64,000 bases of DNA from contig CAZCEC010000028.1 of NCBI GenBank assembly GCA_964497615.1, positions 1 to 64,000 on the forward strand, in the 5' to 3' direction. The notes under the pieces are model-generated. The model worked only from the letters and a program-made list of their open reading frames with translations, searched no databases and was not told where the DNA came from. The DNA comes from CAZCEC01 sp964497615 (GTDB lineage: Bacteria; Chloroflexota; Anaerolineae; Anaerolineales; UBA6663). Position 1 is the first letter of the stretch; every line of letters starts with the position of its first letter. This document shows, in pieces, positions 8,340-16,407 of the stretch. The translations under genes were made by a program, and so were the position numbers.

Positions 8340-8756
8340 ATGGCAGCCAAAACCCTGGCCGAGAAGATGAAGCTGAGGCCCGGTCAGCGCATCGCCCTCA
8401 TCAACGCGCCGGACGGATACCTGGATGAGCTGGGCCCCCTGCCCGATAGCGTGGAGGTGGTGAGCGCCCTGCGCGGCAAGTTTGATTGGGTACAGGTATT
8501 CGTCAAGAATCAGGCTGAGATCAGCAAGCTTGCGACCAAGGCCATCGCCGCCCTCAAGCCAGAGAGCCTGCTGTGGATTTCATTCCCCAAGGGATCGTCC
8601 AAGATTCAAACCGACCTGACGCGCGACCGTGGCTGGGACGCGCTGCACGACCAGGACCTGAAATGGGTGAATCTGATCTCGGTGAATGAGGTTTGGTCGG
8701 CCTTCGCGCTGCGCCCGTACCGGCCCGGCGAGGCGCGCACCCGCTGGTGGTCCTGA
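8340..8756 (+). CDS. DUF3052 family protein
   Basis: A 138-residue cytoplasmic protein matching what I know of DUF3052: an opening LAEKMKLRPGQRIALINAP, a central FDWVQVFVKN strand, a SLLWISFPKGSS loop, and a closing WSAFALRPYR. No catalytic residues are recognised for the family. The first codon comes 3 bases after the VOC gene stop. The short spacing and shared direction suggest a two-gene unit. Function unknown. Confidence 0.8.
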   Translation: MAAKTLAEKMKLRPGQRIALINAPDGYLDELGPLPDSVEVVSALRGKFDWVQVFVKNQAEISKLATKAIAALKPESLLWISFPKGSSKIQTDLTRDRGWDALHDQDLKWVNLISVNEVWSAFALRPYRPGEARTRWWS

Positions 8757-8808
8757 GGGAACCAATTCGGACCCCTTCGCGTCTATTATGTGCGAAGGAG
8801 TAACGAAG

Positions 8809-9801
8809 ATGAAACGGCTATTGGTAACCCTCATACTGGTCTCCATGGTGCTGGCCGCGTGTACCACGCCGGCCACACCGGTGGAGTCGACGGCGACGCC
8901 CAGCCCCACCGGCACGCCCGCGGTCACGGAATTCCCCGGCACCGCCGAGGTGCCGCTCGACGCGCAGCACCCCGCGGTCAAAGCCGCGCTCGAAGCGTTG
9001 GCGGCCTCGCTTAACATCGCGGTGGATCAGATTAAGCTCATCAGCGCTGAAGCAGTTGAGTGGCCGGATGGCTGCCTGGGCGTGCATCGCCCCGAGGTGA
9101 TGTGCGCGCAGGGCATCGTCCCCGGCTTCCGCATCGTGCTCTCGGCGAACGGCGCCGAGTACGTCTATCACACGAACGCGGATGGCTCCGCCCTCACCCC
9201 GGCCGGCCAGCCGGCCGCCGAGGTCCCCGCGGACCTGGTCGAGGCCGCGCGGCAAGCACTGGCCAAGGCCCTGGGTGTGGCGCTGGATGACATCACCCTG
9301 TTCAACGCCGTGCCGGTCGAATGGCCGGATGCCTGCCTGGGGTTGGCCCTGCCCGGTGTGGCGTGCGCGGAGGTCATCACGCCCGGCTACCTGATCGAGT
9401 TGGACGTGAACGGCCAGGTGTACGGCTATCACGCCAACCAGGATGGCAGCGCGCTGCGGCCCGGCAGCCTGGTGCTGACGTGGACGCGCGATGGCGGCTT
9501 CGCGGGCTTCTGCGACAGCCTGGCCGTCTTCGCCTCGGGCGAGATTGAAGCCCGGAACTGCAAGCACGGCGATGGCGCTGCGCTGCAAGGCGTGCTGACC
9601 AGCGACGAGCGCGCCGAACTGGAGGCCCTGCTGGCCGCGTACGGTTCCGTGGTGGCCGAGGAGGCCAATGACCCGAACGTGTCCGACGCCATGGCGGTGC
9701 GGCTGGTGCTCTACGGCAACGGCAGCGCCCAGCCTGGCGAGGGCGAGCAGAATGCCATGATGCTTTGGGCGCAGGAACTGTACACTCGGCTTGGGCAGTA
9801 G
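8809..9801 (+). CDS. lipoprotein with tandem duplicated WPD-type domain
   Basis: A 330-residue lipoprotein (lipobox VLAAC) with a Thr/Pro linker. It holds two similar units of about 80 residues: the first around residues 50-125, with VEWPDGCLG, MCAQGIVPGF and YVYHTNADGS; the second around 135-210, with VEWPDACLG, ACAEVITPGY and YGYHANQDGS. Each unit has a cysteine pair that could form a disulphide. A third, different C-terminal region (DGGFAGFCDSL onwards) probably forms a separate beta domain. Similar WPDxxLG repeats occur in secreted proteins of Chloroflexota and Cyanobacteria, but I know of no function. GAAGGAG precedes the ATG, and a strong terminator follows. Confidence 0.85.
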   Translation: MKRLLVTLILVSMVLAACTTPATPVESTATPSPTGTPAVTEFPGTAEVPLDAQHPAVKAALEALAASLNIAVDQIKLISAEAVEWPDGCLGVHRPEVMCAQGIVPGFRIVLSANGAEYVYHTNADGSALTPAGQPAAEVPADLVEAARQALAKALGVALDDITLFNAVPVEWPDACLGLALPGVACAEVITPGYLIELDVNGQVYGYHANQDGSALRPGSLVLTWTRDGGFAGFCDSLAVFASGEIEARNCKHGDGAALQGVLTSDERAELEALLAAYGSVVAEEANDPNVSDAMAVRLVLYGNGSAQPGEGEQNAMMLWAQELYTRLGQ

Positions 9802-9814
9802 CCCACGTGTAGCA

Positions 9815-9865
9815 CCACAAAAAAGAGCGCGCCGGTCGCGATGACCGGCGCGCTCTTTTTTGTGG
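9815..9865. terminator. 23-bp perfect bidirectional terminator
   Basis: Arms 9815-9837 and 9843-9865 pair perfectly over 23 bases with a GCGAT loop. The outer part is an A6/T6 run, so the hairpin gives a U-tract in both directions: it ends the rightward lipoprotein transcript and the leftward tRNA-Glu transcript. Confidence 0.9.
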
Positions 9866-9884
9866 ACCAGCTTGTGCTCTGGTG

Positions 9885-9957
9885 TGCCCCCACGGGGATT
9901 CGAACCCCGGTTTTGGCCTTGAAAGGGCCGCGTCCTGGTCCACTAGACGATGGGGGC
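9885..9957 (-). tRNA. tRNA-Glu (anticodon TTC)
   Basis: Read leftward, a complete 73-base cloverleaf: 7-bp acceptor stem GCCCCCA/TGGGGGC with discriminator A, D-arm, anticodon loop CTTTCAA (TTC, reads Glu codons) and the T-arm with GGTTCGAATCC. CCA is not encoded. On the same strand an extended -10 element (TGG TAGAAT, plus coordinates 10005-10013) lies about 47 bases upstream of the 5' end, and the bidirectional terminator follows 20 bases downstream. Confidence 0.97.
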
Positions 9958-10049
9958 GCAGGGTACTGCGCAGCGCAGCGTACTGCGCGGCGCGAGCCGG
10001 GTGCATTCTACCAGAGAGGCAGAGAAAGAGAAAGAGAAGTTACGCAGGA

Positions 10050-10502
10050 TCAGGGCAGGTGCCGAATGAAGACGTAGTGCGGACCGCTGAATGGCAGATC
10101 GAACACGTCGCCGACGGGCTGGAAGCCGAGGGCGGTGTAGAAGCCAAGGGCGCTGACGCGGCCGTTGCACCAAAGCAAGGCGGCAGCCTGGGCCGCGACA
10201 TAGCGCACACAGGCCTCCACCAGCAACCGGCCGCAGCCCTGGCCCTGGCAGTCAGGCAGCACCGCCATGCCCCGCAGCCGGTAAGCACGCACATCGGGTG
10301 CGCCGGGCGCGGCCTCGCGATACACGGAGGCGATGCCGACGAGGCGAATGCCCGCAAAGGCCCCGGCGTGCCAGGTCTCGGGACTATCATCGTTGGGGTA
10401 AACGGTGCTCGCGGGCGGCTGCCCTGGCCGCAGGACCGCCTGCCGGATGGGCCGCACTTCGGCCACGGGAACAGGACGAATTTCGAAGCTCGGGCTGGTC
10501 AT
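10050..10502 (-). CDS. GNAT family N-acetyltransferase
   Basis: A 150-residue single-domain acetyltransferase. Motif A for acetyl-CoA pyrophosphate binding is clear as RGMAVLPDCQGQGCGRLL (QxxGxG), with the following helix and a C-terminal ALGFYTALGFQPVG motif B. Substrate (protein, amine or small molecule) cannot be told from sequence. The ATG at 10500-10502 is preferred over the TTG one codon upstream. It is divergent from the response regulator gene, with about 68 bases between. Confidence 0.9.
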   Translation of the reverse strand: MTSPSFEIRPVPVAEVRPIRQAVLRPGQPPASTVYPNDDSPETWHAGAFAGIRLVGIASVYREAAPGAPDVRAYRLRGMAVLPDCQGQGCGRLLVEACVRYVAAQAAALLWCNGRVSALGFYTALGFQPVGDVFDLPFSGPHYVFIRHLP

Positions 10503-10530
10503 CAAAGCGGCGTGATCATACCATGCTCAT

Positions 10531-10559
10531 TTGTCTTCGGTGAGTCGCAGTCCTACAAT
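10531..10559 (+). promoter_or_regulatory. sigma70-type promoter for the response regulator
   Basis: TTGTCT, a 17-base spacer and TACAAT end 11 bases before the response regulator ATG. There is no Shine-Dalgarno sequence between them, so a very short leader is predicted. Confidence 0.55.
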
Positions 10560-10570
10560 AGCCGTCATCC

Positions 10571-11260
10571 ATGCCTGGTGAGCTGATTCTGCTGGTGGAC
10601 GACGAATCCAACATTATCGAGCTGGCGCGCCTGTACCTTGAACGCGAAGGCTTCCGCGTGGACGCCGTGGGCGATGGGTTGGCCGCCGTGGCGCGCGTGG
10701 ACAAGACGCCTCCGGCGCTGATGGTGCTGGACCTGATGCTGCCTGGACTGGATGGCTACGAAGTCTGCAAGCAGGTGCGGGCCAGGTCCGACCTGCCCAT
10801 CCTCATGCTCACTGCCCGCGACGAGGATATTGACAAGATCATCGGGCTGGAGCTGGGCGCCGATGACTACCTGACCAAACCCTTCAACCCGCGCGAACTG
10901 GTGGCGCGCGTCAAGGCCATCCTGCGCCGCACCGGCCCTGACCGCCCCCCAGCGGACGCCGAAGCCGCGCCCGTGCACGTCGGCGACGTGACGATTGACC
11001 CCGGCAGTCGTGAGGTCAGCGTGGCGGGAAGGCAAGTTAGCCTGCGCGCCAAGGAGTTCGACCTGCTGCTGGCGCTGGCCGAGAACCGCGGCCGGGTGCT
11101 CACGCGCGAGAAGCTGCTCAACCTGGTGTGGGGCTTCGACTTCTACGGGCAGACGCGGACCGTGGACGTGCACATCGCCCACGTACGCAAGGCGCTGGCC
11201 GGCAGCCACGTAAACATCGAGACTGTGACCGGCGTCGGCTACAAGCTCGTCGCCCATTGA
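10571..11260 (+). CDS. OmpR/PhoB-type response regulator
   Basis: A 229-residue two-domain transcription factor. The receiver domain (residues 1-120) has the acidic pair Asp10-Asp11, the phospho-acceptor Asp54 in VLDLMLPG, Thr in MLTAR and Lys in LTKPFNP. A linker leads to a winged-helix DNA-binding domain (about 130-229) with SLRAKEFDLLLAL, WGFDFYGQTRTVDVHI and a closing GVGYKL. Its partner is presumably the histidine kinase encoded at 11758, separated only by a short DUF1801 gene. Signal and regulon are unknown. Confidence 0.96.
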   Translation: MPGELILLVDDESNIIELARLYLEREGFRVDAVGDGLAAVARVDKTPPALMVLDLMLPGLDGYEVCKQVRARSDLPILMLTARDEDIDKIIGLELGADDYLTKPFNPRELVARVKAILRRTGPDRPPADAEAAPVHVGDVTIDPGSREVSVAGRQVSLRAKEFDLLLALAENRGRVLTREKLLNLVWGFDFYGQTRTVDVHIAHVRKALAGSHVNIETVTGVGYKLVAH

Positions 11261-11278
11261 CCCTAAGAAGGAGCCGAC

Positions 11279-11677
11279 ATGAAGAAACCAGAAGCCAAGT
11301 CCGATCCAGCAGCCTCCAAGCAGATCACCAGCTACATCGCGGAAGTGGGCGGGTGGCGCGGCCAACTTTTGGGCCGGCTGCGCAAGCTCATCCAGGCCGC
11401 CGGGCCGGAACTGGCCGAGGAATGGAAGTGGGGCTCGCCGGTGTGGTCGCATCGGGGAAATGTCTTGTCGGCCAGCGCCTTTAAGGACCACGTCAAGCTC
11501 AACTTCTTCCAGGGCGACAGCCTGCCGGACCCGGCCGGTCTGTTCAATGCCGGCCTGGAGGCCAAGGCCACGCGGGCAATTGACTTCCACGAGGGCGAGG
11601 CGCCCAAAGAAGGGGCGCTCAAGGCCCTCATCCGCGCCGCCATCGCGCACAACGCGGCCGGCGGCAAGAAACGCTAG
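11279..11677 (+). CDS. DUF1801 (YdhG-like) protein
   Basis: A 132-residue cytoplasmic protein of the DUF1801/YdhG type: helical opening, AEEWKWGSPVW in the middle, then KLNFFQGDSLPDP, and a basic Lys/Arg tail. The family fold is known but its biochemical role is not. AAGGAG lies 7 bases before the ATG. It sits between the response regulator and kinase genes in the same direction, so it may be co-transcribed with the two-component pair and could modulate it; that is inference from position. Confidence 0.82.
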   Translation: MKKPEAKSDPAASKQITSYIAEVGGWRGQLLGRLRKLIQAAGPELAEEWKWGSPVWSHRGNVLSASAFKDHVKLNFFQGDSLPDPAGLFNAGLEAKATRAIDFHEGEAPKEGALKALIRAAIAHNAAGGKKR

Positions 11678-11757
11678 CGGCGGGCCGGTTTTACACAGCG
11701 TTTACACCCCGGCCATGCCTGGCGCGCGGCGGGCCGCCATAATAAGCACGGGGCGCC

Positions 11758-13161
11758 ATGAACTCCCTCAGCCAGCGTCTCTTCCTCGCTTTCCTGGGCG
11801 TTATCGCCATCGTGCTCACCAGCGTCAGCCTCGCGCTGCTGGTGCTGTTGCGCAACAACCCCCTGGTGGAGCGCCAGGCCTTTGCCCGCCTGCACACCGT
11901 ATCCACGGTCGTGGTGCGGCAGGCCCTGCTGGGCAGCGACTCGCGCCCGGCCGATCTGCGCCGCGTCATCGGCGAGATCGCCCTCACCTACGATGCCCGG
12001 GTGCTGCTCACCCAGACCGATGGGACGGTGCTGATGGACTCGGCCGACGGCGCGGAGCCGGGGCTGGAACTGCGCCGCTTCCGCGCGGCCCAATCCGACA
12101 CGGCCTTTCCGGAGGCTGTGGTGGGCACCGCGCGCGACAACCGCCTGCGCGTGTGGCTGTATGTCGCCCGGCCCATCCTGGGCGACCGGATGTTGGTGGT
12201 GGCAGGCCGGCCACCCGGCTTCTCGGCCCTGCTCTACTTTAGCGACAACCTTCTCTGGCCGCTCATCCAGGCGGCGGGGCTGGCGGCCTTGGTGTCCGGC
12301 CTGCTGGCAATCCTCATCGCCCGCGGCATTGCGCGCCCCCTGCAGAAAATGGCCGGCGTCGCGCAGGGCATCGCGCACGGCAATTACAGCCAGGCCGCGC
12401 CGGAGACCGGGCCAGAAGAGGTCCGCGCACTGGCCGAGGCGCTCAATAGCATGGCGCGGCAGGTGCAGGCCAACACGCAATCCCAGCGCGACTTCCTGGC
12501 CAATGTCTCACACGAACTGCGCACGCCGCTGACCTCCATCCAGGGTTTTGCCCAGGCCATCCTCGACGGCGCGGCCGAGTCGCCCGCAGCCCTTAATCGC
12601 TCCGCCACTATCATCCATAGCGAGGCGGACCGGATGAGGCGCTTGGTGGAGAATTTGCTGGGGCTGGCGCGGCTCGAGGCCAGCCTGCATACCTTGGCCC
12701 AAACGCCGGGGGACCTGCGCGCCGTGCTGGAAGCGGTCATCGCGAAGTTCGAGCCCCAGGCCGCGGCCAATGGCGTGATACTGCTGGCCGAACTGCCACC
12801 CGCCCTTCCATCCGTCACGGGCGACGGCGACCGGCTGGCGCAGGTGTTCACCAACTTAATCGACAATGCCCTCAAGCACACGCCCAGCTCCGGCCGCGTG
12901 ACGGTGCGCTCGGCCACAGTAGGGGGTCAGGTGAGCGTAAGCGTGGCAGATACCGGCCCCGGCATCCCGCTGGCGGACCAGGCGCGGGTGTTCGAGCGCT
13001 TTTACCAGGTGGACAAGGCGCGGGCGCGCGGCGCGGGCGTGGGGCTGGGTTTAGCGATCAGCAAAGAGATTGTGGAGGCGCACGGTGGCCGGCTGAGCGT
13101 CGAGAGCCGGCCGGGCACGGGGGCGATATTTACTGTGAGTTTGCCGGCGGGGAAGGCGTGA
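11758..13161 (+). CDS. membrane sensor histidine kinase
   Basis: A 467-residue HAMP-type kinase. Two membrane segments (about residues 8-31 and 160-182) bracket an extracytoplasmic sensor region. They are followed by HAMP, a HisKA domain with the phospho-His in VSHELRTPLTSIQG, and a HATPase_c domain with N-box DNALKHTP, G1 DTGPGIP, the FERFYQVDKAR F-box and G2 GVGLGLAIS. All key kinase residues are present. It is the probable partner of the regulator at 10571. CATAAT about 15 bases before the ATG may give a second, internal promoter. Confidence 0.96.
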   Translation: MNSLSQRLFLAFLGVIAIVLTSVSLALLVLLRNNPLVERQAFARLHTVSTVVVRQALLGSDSRPADLRRVIGEIALTYDARVLLTQTDGTVLMDSADGAEPGLELRRFRAAQSDTAFPEAVVGTARDNRLRVWLYVARPILGDRMLVVAGRPPGFSALLYFSDNLLWPLIQAAGLAALVSGLLAILIARGIARPLQKMAGVAQGIAHGNYSQAAPETGPEEVRALAEALNSMARQVQANTQSQRDFLANVSHELRTPLTSIQGFAQAILDGAAESPAALNRSATIIHSEADRMRRLVENLLGLARLEASLHTLAQTPGDLRAVLEAVIAKFEPQAAANGVILLAELPPALPSVTGDGDRLAQVFTNLIDNALKHTPSSGRVTVRSATVGGQVSVSVADTGPGIPLADQARVFERFYQVDKARARGAGVGLGLAISKEIVEAHGGRLSVESRPGTGAIFTVSLPAGKA

Positions 13162-13228
13162 AGCGTAAAACGTGATCCGTGATTGGCATGCGCTCCCAGC
13201 GCCTTTCACGTCTCACGTTTCACGCTTC
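13160..13228. repeat. imperfect inverted repeat, ACGTGA/TCACGT type
   Basis: Arms 13160-13184 and 13204-13228 match at about 20 of 25 positions after inversion, with a 19-base GC-rich loop. The arms are built from repeated CGTGA-like words. It lies between the convergent kinase and YtxH genes and could act as a two-way terminator, although it has no clear U-tract. It may be a dispersed repeat. Confidence 0.55.
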
Positions 13229-13248
13229 TCGTTTCGCCTGCAGTCTGC

Positions 13249-13479
13249 TTACGCTGCTTGCTTTTCAGTCTTCGGAGCCTTCAGCGCCTCCAGTTGGGCT
13301 TCCAACTGCACGCGCTTGGTCTCAGCAGCGGTGCGGGCGTCGTCCACCAAGGACTCAAAGCGCTCGCGCGTGCGGGTCTGCAATTCGCGGCCCGAGGTCG
13401 GCGCGAGCAGCAACGCGGCCACCGAGCCCACAATCGCGCCGCTCATCAGGCCCGCCAAGAAACCAGTGATTTTGCCCAT
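13249..13479 (-). CDS. YtxH-like small membrane protein
   Basis: A 76-residue protein with the YtxH pattern: a Gly-rich hydrophobic N-terminal segment (FLAGLMSGAIVGSVAALL, about residues 7-24), APTSGRELQTR immediately after, then an amphipathic helix rich in Glu, Arg and Ala and a Lys-rich end. YtxH proteins are general-stress or envelope-associated proteins of unknown mechanism. GGAGGTAA lies 5 bases before the ATG, one of the clearest ribosome-binding sites in the window. Confidence 0.88.
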   Translation of the reverse strand: MGKITGFLAGLMSGAIVGSVAALLLAPTSGRELQTRTRERFESLVDDARTAAETKRVQLEAQLEALKAPKTEKQAA

Positions 13480-13566
13480 GATTTACCTCCATAGAGTCGG
13501 GATCGGACTGAATTCATTATACGTTACGCATATGGGCGCGTAAAGTTGCAGGCGAAAATCAGATGG

Positions 13567-14103
13567 TTAGTGACCGAGAACGCGGACGCTGTCTTCGCGG
13601 GGCTGCTGGACCATGCGCCAGCGGCCAAAGCGCCGGAGCAGGCCGCGCACCTCGTCGCGCAGGGCGCGCATGCGGTCATCCTTGGCCTTCCAGTGGCCCT
13701 GCACCTGCTGGAGGACGAGGGCGCTGTCGCCCCGCACCTCCAGGCTGGCAGCGCTGGCGCGGTCGCCGAGGCGGGCGAGCAGGTCGCGCAGACCGGCCAG
13801 GAGGGTGAGGTACTCGGCTTCGTTGTTGGTGAGGCTGCCAGGGAAGTCCAGGCGTTCGGGGCGGCCGGCGCGGCCAGCCTCAAACAGCGCGTAGCTGCCG
13901 TAGCCCGCGCCAGGGTTGCCCAGGCTGCCGCCATCGAAGATCAACAGAAAGTCGGGCGGCTCGCTCCACTCGCCAGTTTCAAGCCCCAGGCCCATCTGCC
14001 GGGCGAGGGGCGGCGCCGGGTAGATTTCGGCCAGGCGCTGAAGCAAATCGGCTCGCTCGGATTCCGGCAGGGCGGCGATGGCTTCGAGGAGTTGCTGGAT
14101 CAC
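13567..14103 (-). CDS. RNase H type I-like protein lacking the last acidic residue
   Basis: A 178-residue protein with about 50 helical residues, then an RNase HI fold. The first three catalytic carboxylates are visible: Asp in LIFDGGSLGNPG, Glu in NNEAEY and Asp in VRGDSALV. The fourth, normally Asp in an 'N--AD-LA' motif, is absent, since the protein ends PREDSVRVLGH. It may be a divergent subfamily, a tRNA/RNA-binding derivative, or truncated at the 3' end. Start is GTG at 14101-14103. The MBL-fold gene lies 3 bases upstream, indicating one leftward unit. Confidence 0.75.
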   Translation of the reverse strand: MIQQLLEAIAALPESERADLLQRLAEIYPAPPLARQMGLGLETGEWSEPPDFLLIFDGGSLGNPGAGYGSYALFEAGRAGRPERLDFPGSLTNNEAEYLTLLAGLRDLLARLGDRASAASLEVRGDSALVLQQVQGHWKAKDDRMRALRDEVRGLLRRFGRWRMVQQPREDSVRVLGH

Positions 14104-14106
14104 GGT

Positions 14107-14946
14107 TCACGCGTCGCGTTCCGCCAGCGCCCGGTCGTACATGGCCAGCATGTTGGCGGTGTGAAGCTGAGTCACCAGGCCGTTGAGGGGGATGCGGCTC
14201 TTGCCGCAGCTTTCGATATCAATCTCGCGGGCGGCCTGGCGCGGCTTGCCGCGTTTCACCAACTGCTCGGCCTTCTTGCGTGCGCTGTCCAGGTACTTGA
14301 GATTCGAGCGCACGGCGTCGTCGATCTCGCCGCGCAGCACCAGCTCGCCGTGCCCCTGGACCACGTTCTCCAGCCCCATGGACGGGATGGTCTGCATGGA
14401 GCGCGCCAGGTCCTCGGCGCTGCCATCCACGATGTAAGGCAGCGGCATCATCATGTCGCCGGCAAAGAGAATGCGATCCTCGCGCAGGAGCACGGAAATC
14501 GAGTCGGCCGAGGGACCGGGAGTGGGGAAGAGCTGGAGGGTCTTCTTGCCCAGGTAGAGCAGGAGCATGCCGTCTTCGAGCAGGACGGTGGGCAGCACGA
14601 CTTCGGCATCGGCCAGCTCGGGCGCCTGGGCCTTGGCGCGGGCCATGCCCTGCCGGCCCACGGTGTCCAGCTTCTCGCGGCAGAGGACGTGCCCAATGGC
14701 GCGCGCCTGCGGGAAGAGATAGGCGCCGTTGGTGTGGTCGGCGTGATAGTGGGTGTAGATCAGGTACTGGACGCGCGTGGAGAGGCGGTTCTCGACGAAG
14801 TCTTTGATTTCAAGGGTTTCGTGGGGAAAGGCCAGGGTATCAATCAGCACGGCCCCGTCCGAGTAAACGATCAACCCGGCGGTCACCTGTGCATAGACTT
14901 CGCTGGTAAAAACGTAGATGTCTTCGGAGACGCGTTCCCTGAGCAT
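14107..14946 (-). CDS. MBL-fold metallo-hydrolase
   Basis: A 279-residue metallo-beta-lactamase-fold protein with the HYHADH metal motif, an Asp in GDMMMP as bridging ligand and a later GHGE His. The C-terminal extra helix pair (about 220-279, Lys/Arg-rich) resembles SoxH/quinoprotein-relay-like and related MBL hydrolases. The substrate is unknown. It is driven by a good promoter and is first of a two-gene leftward unit with the RNase H-like gene. Confidence 0.88.
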   Translation of the reverse strand: MLRERVSEDIYVFTSEVYAQVTAGLIVYSDGAVLIDTLAFPHETLEIKDFVENRLSTRVQYLIYTHYHADHTNGAYLFPQARAIGHVLCREKLDTVGRQGMARAKAQAPELADAEVVLPTVLLEDGMLLLYLGKKTLQLFPTPGPSADSISVLLREDRILFAGDMMMPLPYIVDGSAEDLARSMQTIPSMGLENVVQGHGELVLRGEIDDAVRSNLKYLDSARKKAEQLVKRGKPRQAAREIDIESCGKSRIPLNGLVTQLHTANMLAMYDRALAERDA

Positions 14947-14981
14947 GGGCAGGTGCCTAGATAGGAGTGACTGGCGAGTGG

Positions 14982-15011
14982 CTTATAGCACACCCGCTTA
15001 GCGTTCGTCAA
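14982..15011 (-). promoter_or_regulatory. sigma70-type promoter for the MBL-fold gene
   Basis: On the minus strand TTGACG, an 18-base spacer and TATAAG lie about 35 bases before the MBL-fold start codon. Both boxes are close to consensus. Confidence 0.6.
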
Positions 15012-15045
15012 GGTTAATGTAGTTTTACGTAGGTTTGTGCAGCTT

Positions 15046-16203
15046 TCAGTCGTCGTCGAGGTGGCTGGCACGCCGCACCGCATCCCAGCCATACCTGGCG
15101 CGGATCTTGTCCATCGCCTCGGCCAGCCGCGCTTCGCGGCTCTCATCCGGCGGTTCGAACAGGCCGAGCTGCCGGGCCGGGGCCTGCAAGCCCGAGACGC
15201 CCACGCCCAACAGCCGCACCGCCCGCCCGCGCGTCCAGGCGGCGCGGAACAGGGCCTCGGCGGCGGCGAAGACCTCGCCCTCCAGGTCGGTGGGCTGGGG
15301 GAGGGTGCTCTGCCGGGTGATGGTCTCGAAGGGCGGCCAGCGCAGCTTGAGCTTGACGGTGCGGGCGGCCAGGCCGTTGTGGCGCAGGCTGGCCGCCACC
15401 TGGTCGCACAACTCGCGCAGGATGCGCCGGAGGGCAGCGCCCTCGCTCACGTCGCGCGCAAAGGTAATCTCCTTGGAGATGGACTTGGCCTCGCGCTCTG
15501 GCTCCACGGGGCGGTCGTCCTGGCCGCGGGCATGGCGGGCCAGGTCCAGCCCGGCCGCGCCGAAGCGCTGTTCCAGGTCGGCGGCGGGCCAGGCGGCGAG
15601 GTCGCCGATGGTGCGCAGCCCGAGGAGGGCCAGACGCTCCCGAGTTTTAGGCCCCACGCCCCACAGCATGTTGATGGGGAGCAGGCGCAGGAAGTCGGCC
15701 TCCTGGCCGGAGGGCACGACGATGAGGCCGCGGGGCTTGCCCACGTTGGTGGCGATCTTGGCGACGAGTTTGTTGGTGGCGACGCCAAAGGAGGACGGCA
15801 GGCGTAGATCAGCCTGGATGCGGGCCTGCAGCATGGTGGCAACCTCGCCGCCGGAGCGCGGATCGCCGGTCATATCGAGGAAGGCTTCGTCAATTGAAAT
15901 CTGTTCGACCAGGGGCGTCTCGCGATCGAACAGGGCCATCACCTGGCGCGAGTATTCGCTATAGAGCTTGTGGCGCGGCGGCAGCAGCGTGAGTTGCGGG
16001 CACAGGCGCAGGGCACGCGCGGTGGGCAGGGCAGAGTGCACGCCGAATTTGCGCGCCGCATAGGAGGCGGTGGCGATCACGCCGCGCTCATCCGGGGCGC
16101 CGCCGACCGCGAAGGCGGTGCCGGCCAGGTCCGGGTTCAGCAGTTCTTCCACCGAGCAGAAGAAGGCGTCCAGATCAACGTGGAGGATGGTGCGGGGGGG
16201 CAT
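15046..16203 (-). CDS. dinB: DNA polymerase IV (Y-family)
   Basis: A 385-residue translesion polymerase of standard length. The palm carries HVDLDAFFCSVEE (first catalytic Asp) and ISIDEAFLDMTG (Asp-Glu pair). The thumb has the helix-hairpin-helix WGVGPKTRERLA, followed by the little-finger domain with ISKEITFARD. The C-terminus reads GLFEPPDE and stops without an obvious strong clamp-binding peptide, though QLGLF just before could serve as one. It would make error-prone bypass synthesis after damage. Single-gene leftward unit. Confidence 0.96.
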   Translation of the reverse strand: MPPRTILHVDLDAFFCSVEELLNPDLAGTAFAVGGAPDERGVIATASYAARKFGVHSALPTARALRLCPQLTLLPPRHKLYSEYSRQVMALFDRETPLVEQISIDEAFLDMTGDPRSGGEVATMLQARIQADLRLPSSFGVATNKLVAKIATNVGKPRGLIVVPSGQEADFLRLLPINMLWGVGPKTRERLALLGLRTIGDLAAWPAADLEQRFGAAGLDLARHARGQDDRPVEPEREAKSISKEITFARDVSEGAALRRILRELCDQVAASLRHNGLAARTVKLKLRWPPFETITRQSTLPQPTDLEGEVFAAAEALFRAAWTRGRAVRLLGVGVSGLQAPARQLGLFEPPDESREARLAEAMDKIRARYGWDAVRRASHLDDD

Positions 16204-16265
16204 GCGTGTTAGGGCGGGTTATGCGGCGGGGAAAGGCCGATGAGGTTACACGCGGCGAGACACGA

Positions 16266-16294
16266 TTGACATTCATTCCAAACCGTGCCATAAT
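16266..16294 (+). promoter_or_regulatory. strong sigma70-type promoter
   Basis: A perfect TTGACA, a 17-base spacer and CATAAT. It points right, towards the gene that starts at 16391 and is lost in the assembly gap. The roughly 90-base leader contains AAAGGAGGAGGTGG. Confidence 0.65.
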
Positions 16295-16390
16295 TCTCGT
16301 ATCATCTTCCCCGGACTTCCACGGGGTATTTTATTGTGACCCAGGCTGGGTCAAGCGCTATCCTTTAGAAAGGAGGAGGTGGTGTCCCAT

Positions 16391-16407
16391 ATGAGTACGT
16401 CTGGTCG
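16391..16407 (+). CDS. 5' end of a small gene interrupted by an assembly gap
   Basis: A very strong ribosome-binding site (AAAGGAGGAGG) and ATG are followed by five and a half visible codons (MSTSG...) before the N run at 16408. Right of the gap an open frame ends at TAA 16499-16501 or, in another frame, at TGA 16506-16508, just before a terminator. The gene must therefore be short unless the gap is longer than drawn. A consensus promoter and a strong ribosome-binding site suggest a highly expressed small protein, for example a ribosomal or cold-shock-like protein. Identity cannot be decided from what is visible. Confidence 0.5.

Noticed and set aside
10565..11650. A 361-codon leftward open frame across the response regulator and DUF1801 genes
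   Set aside because: It is antisense to two clear genes and has the low-complexity His/Gly/Gln composition produced by reading high-GC genes backwards.
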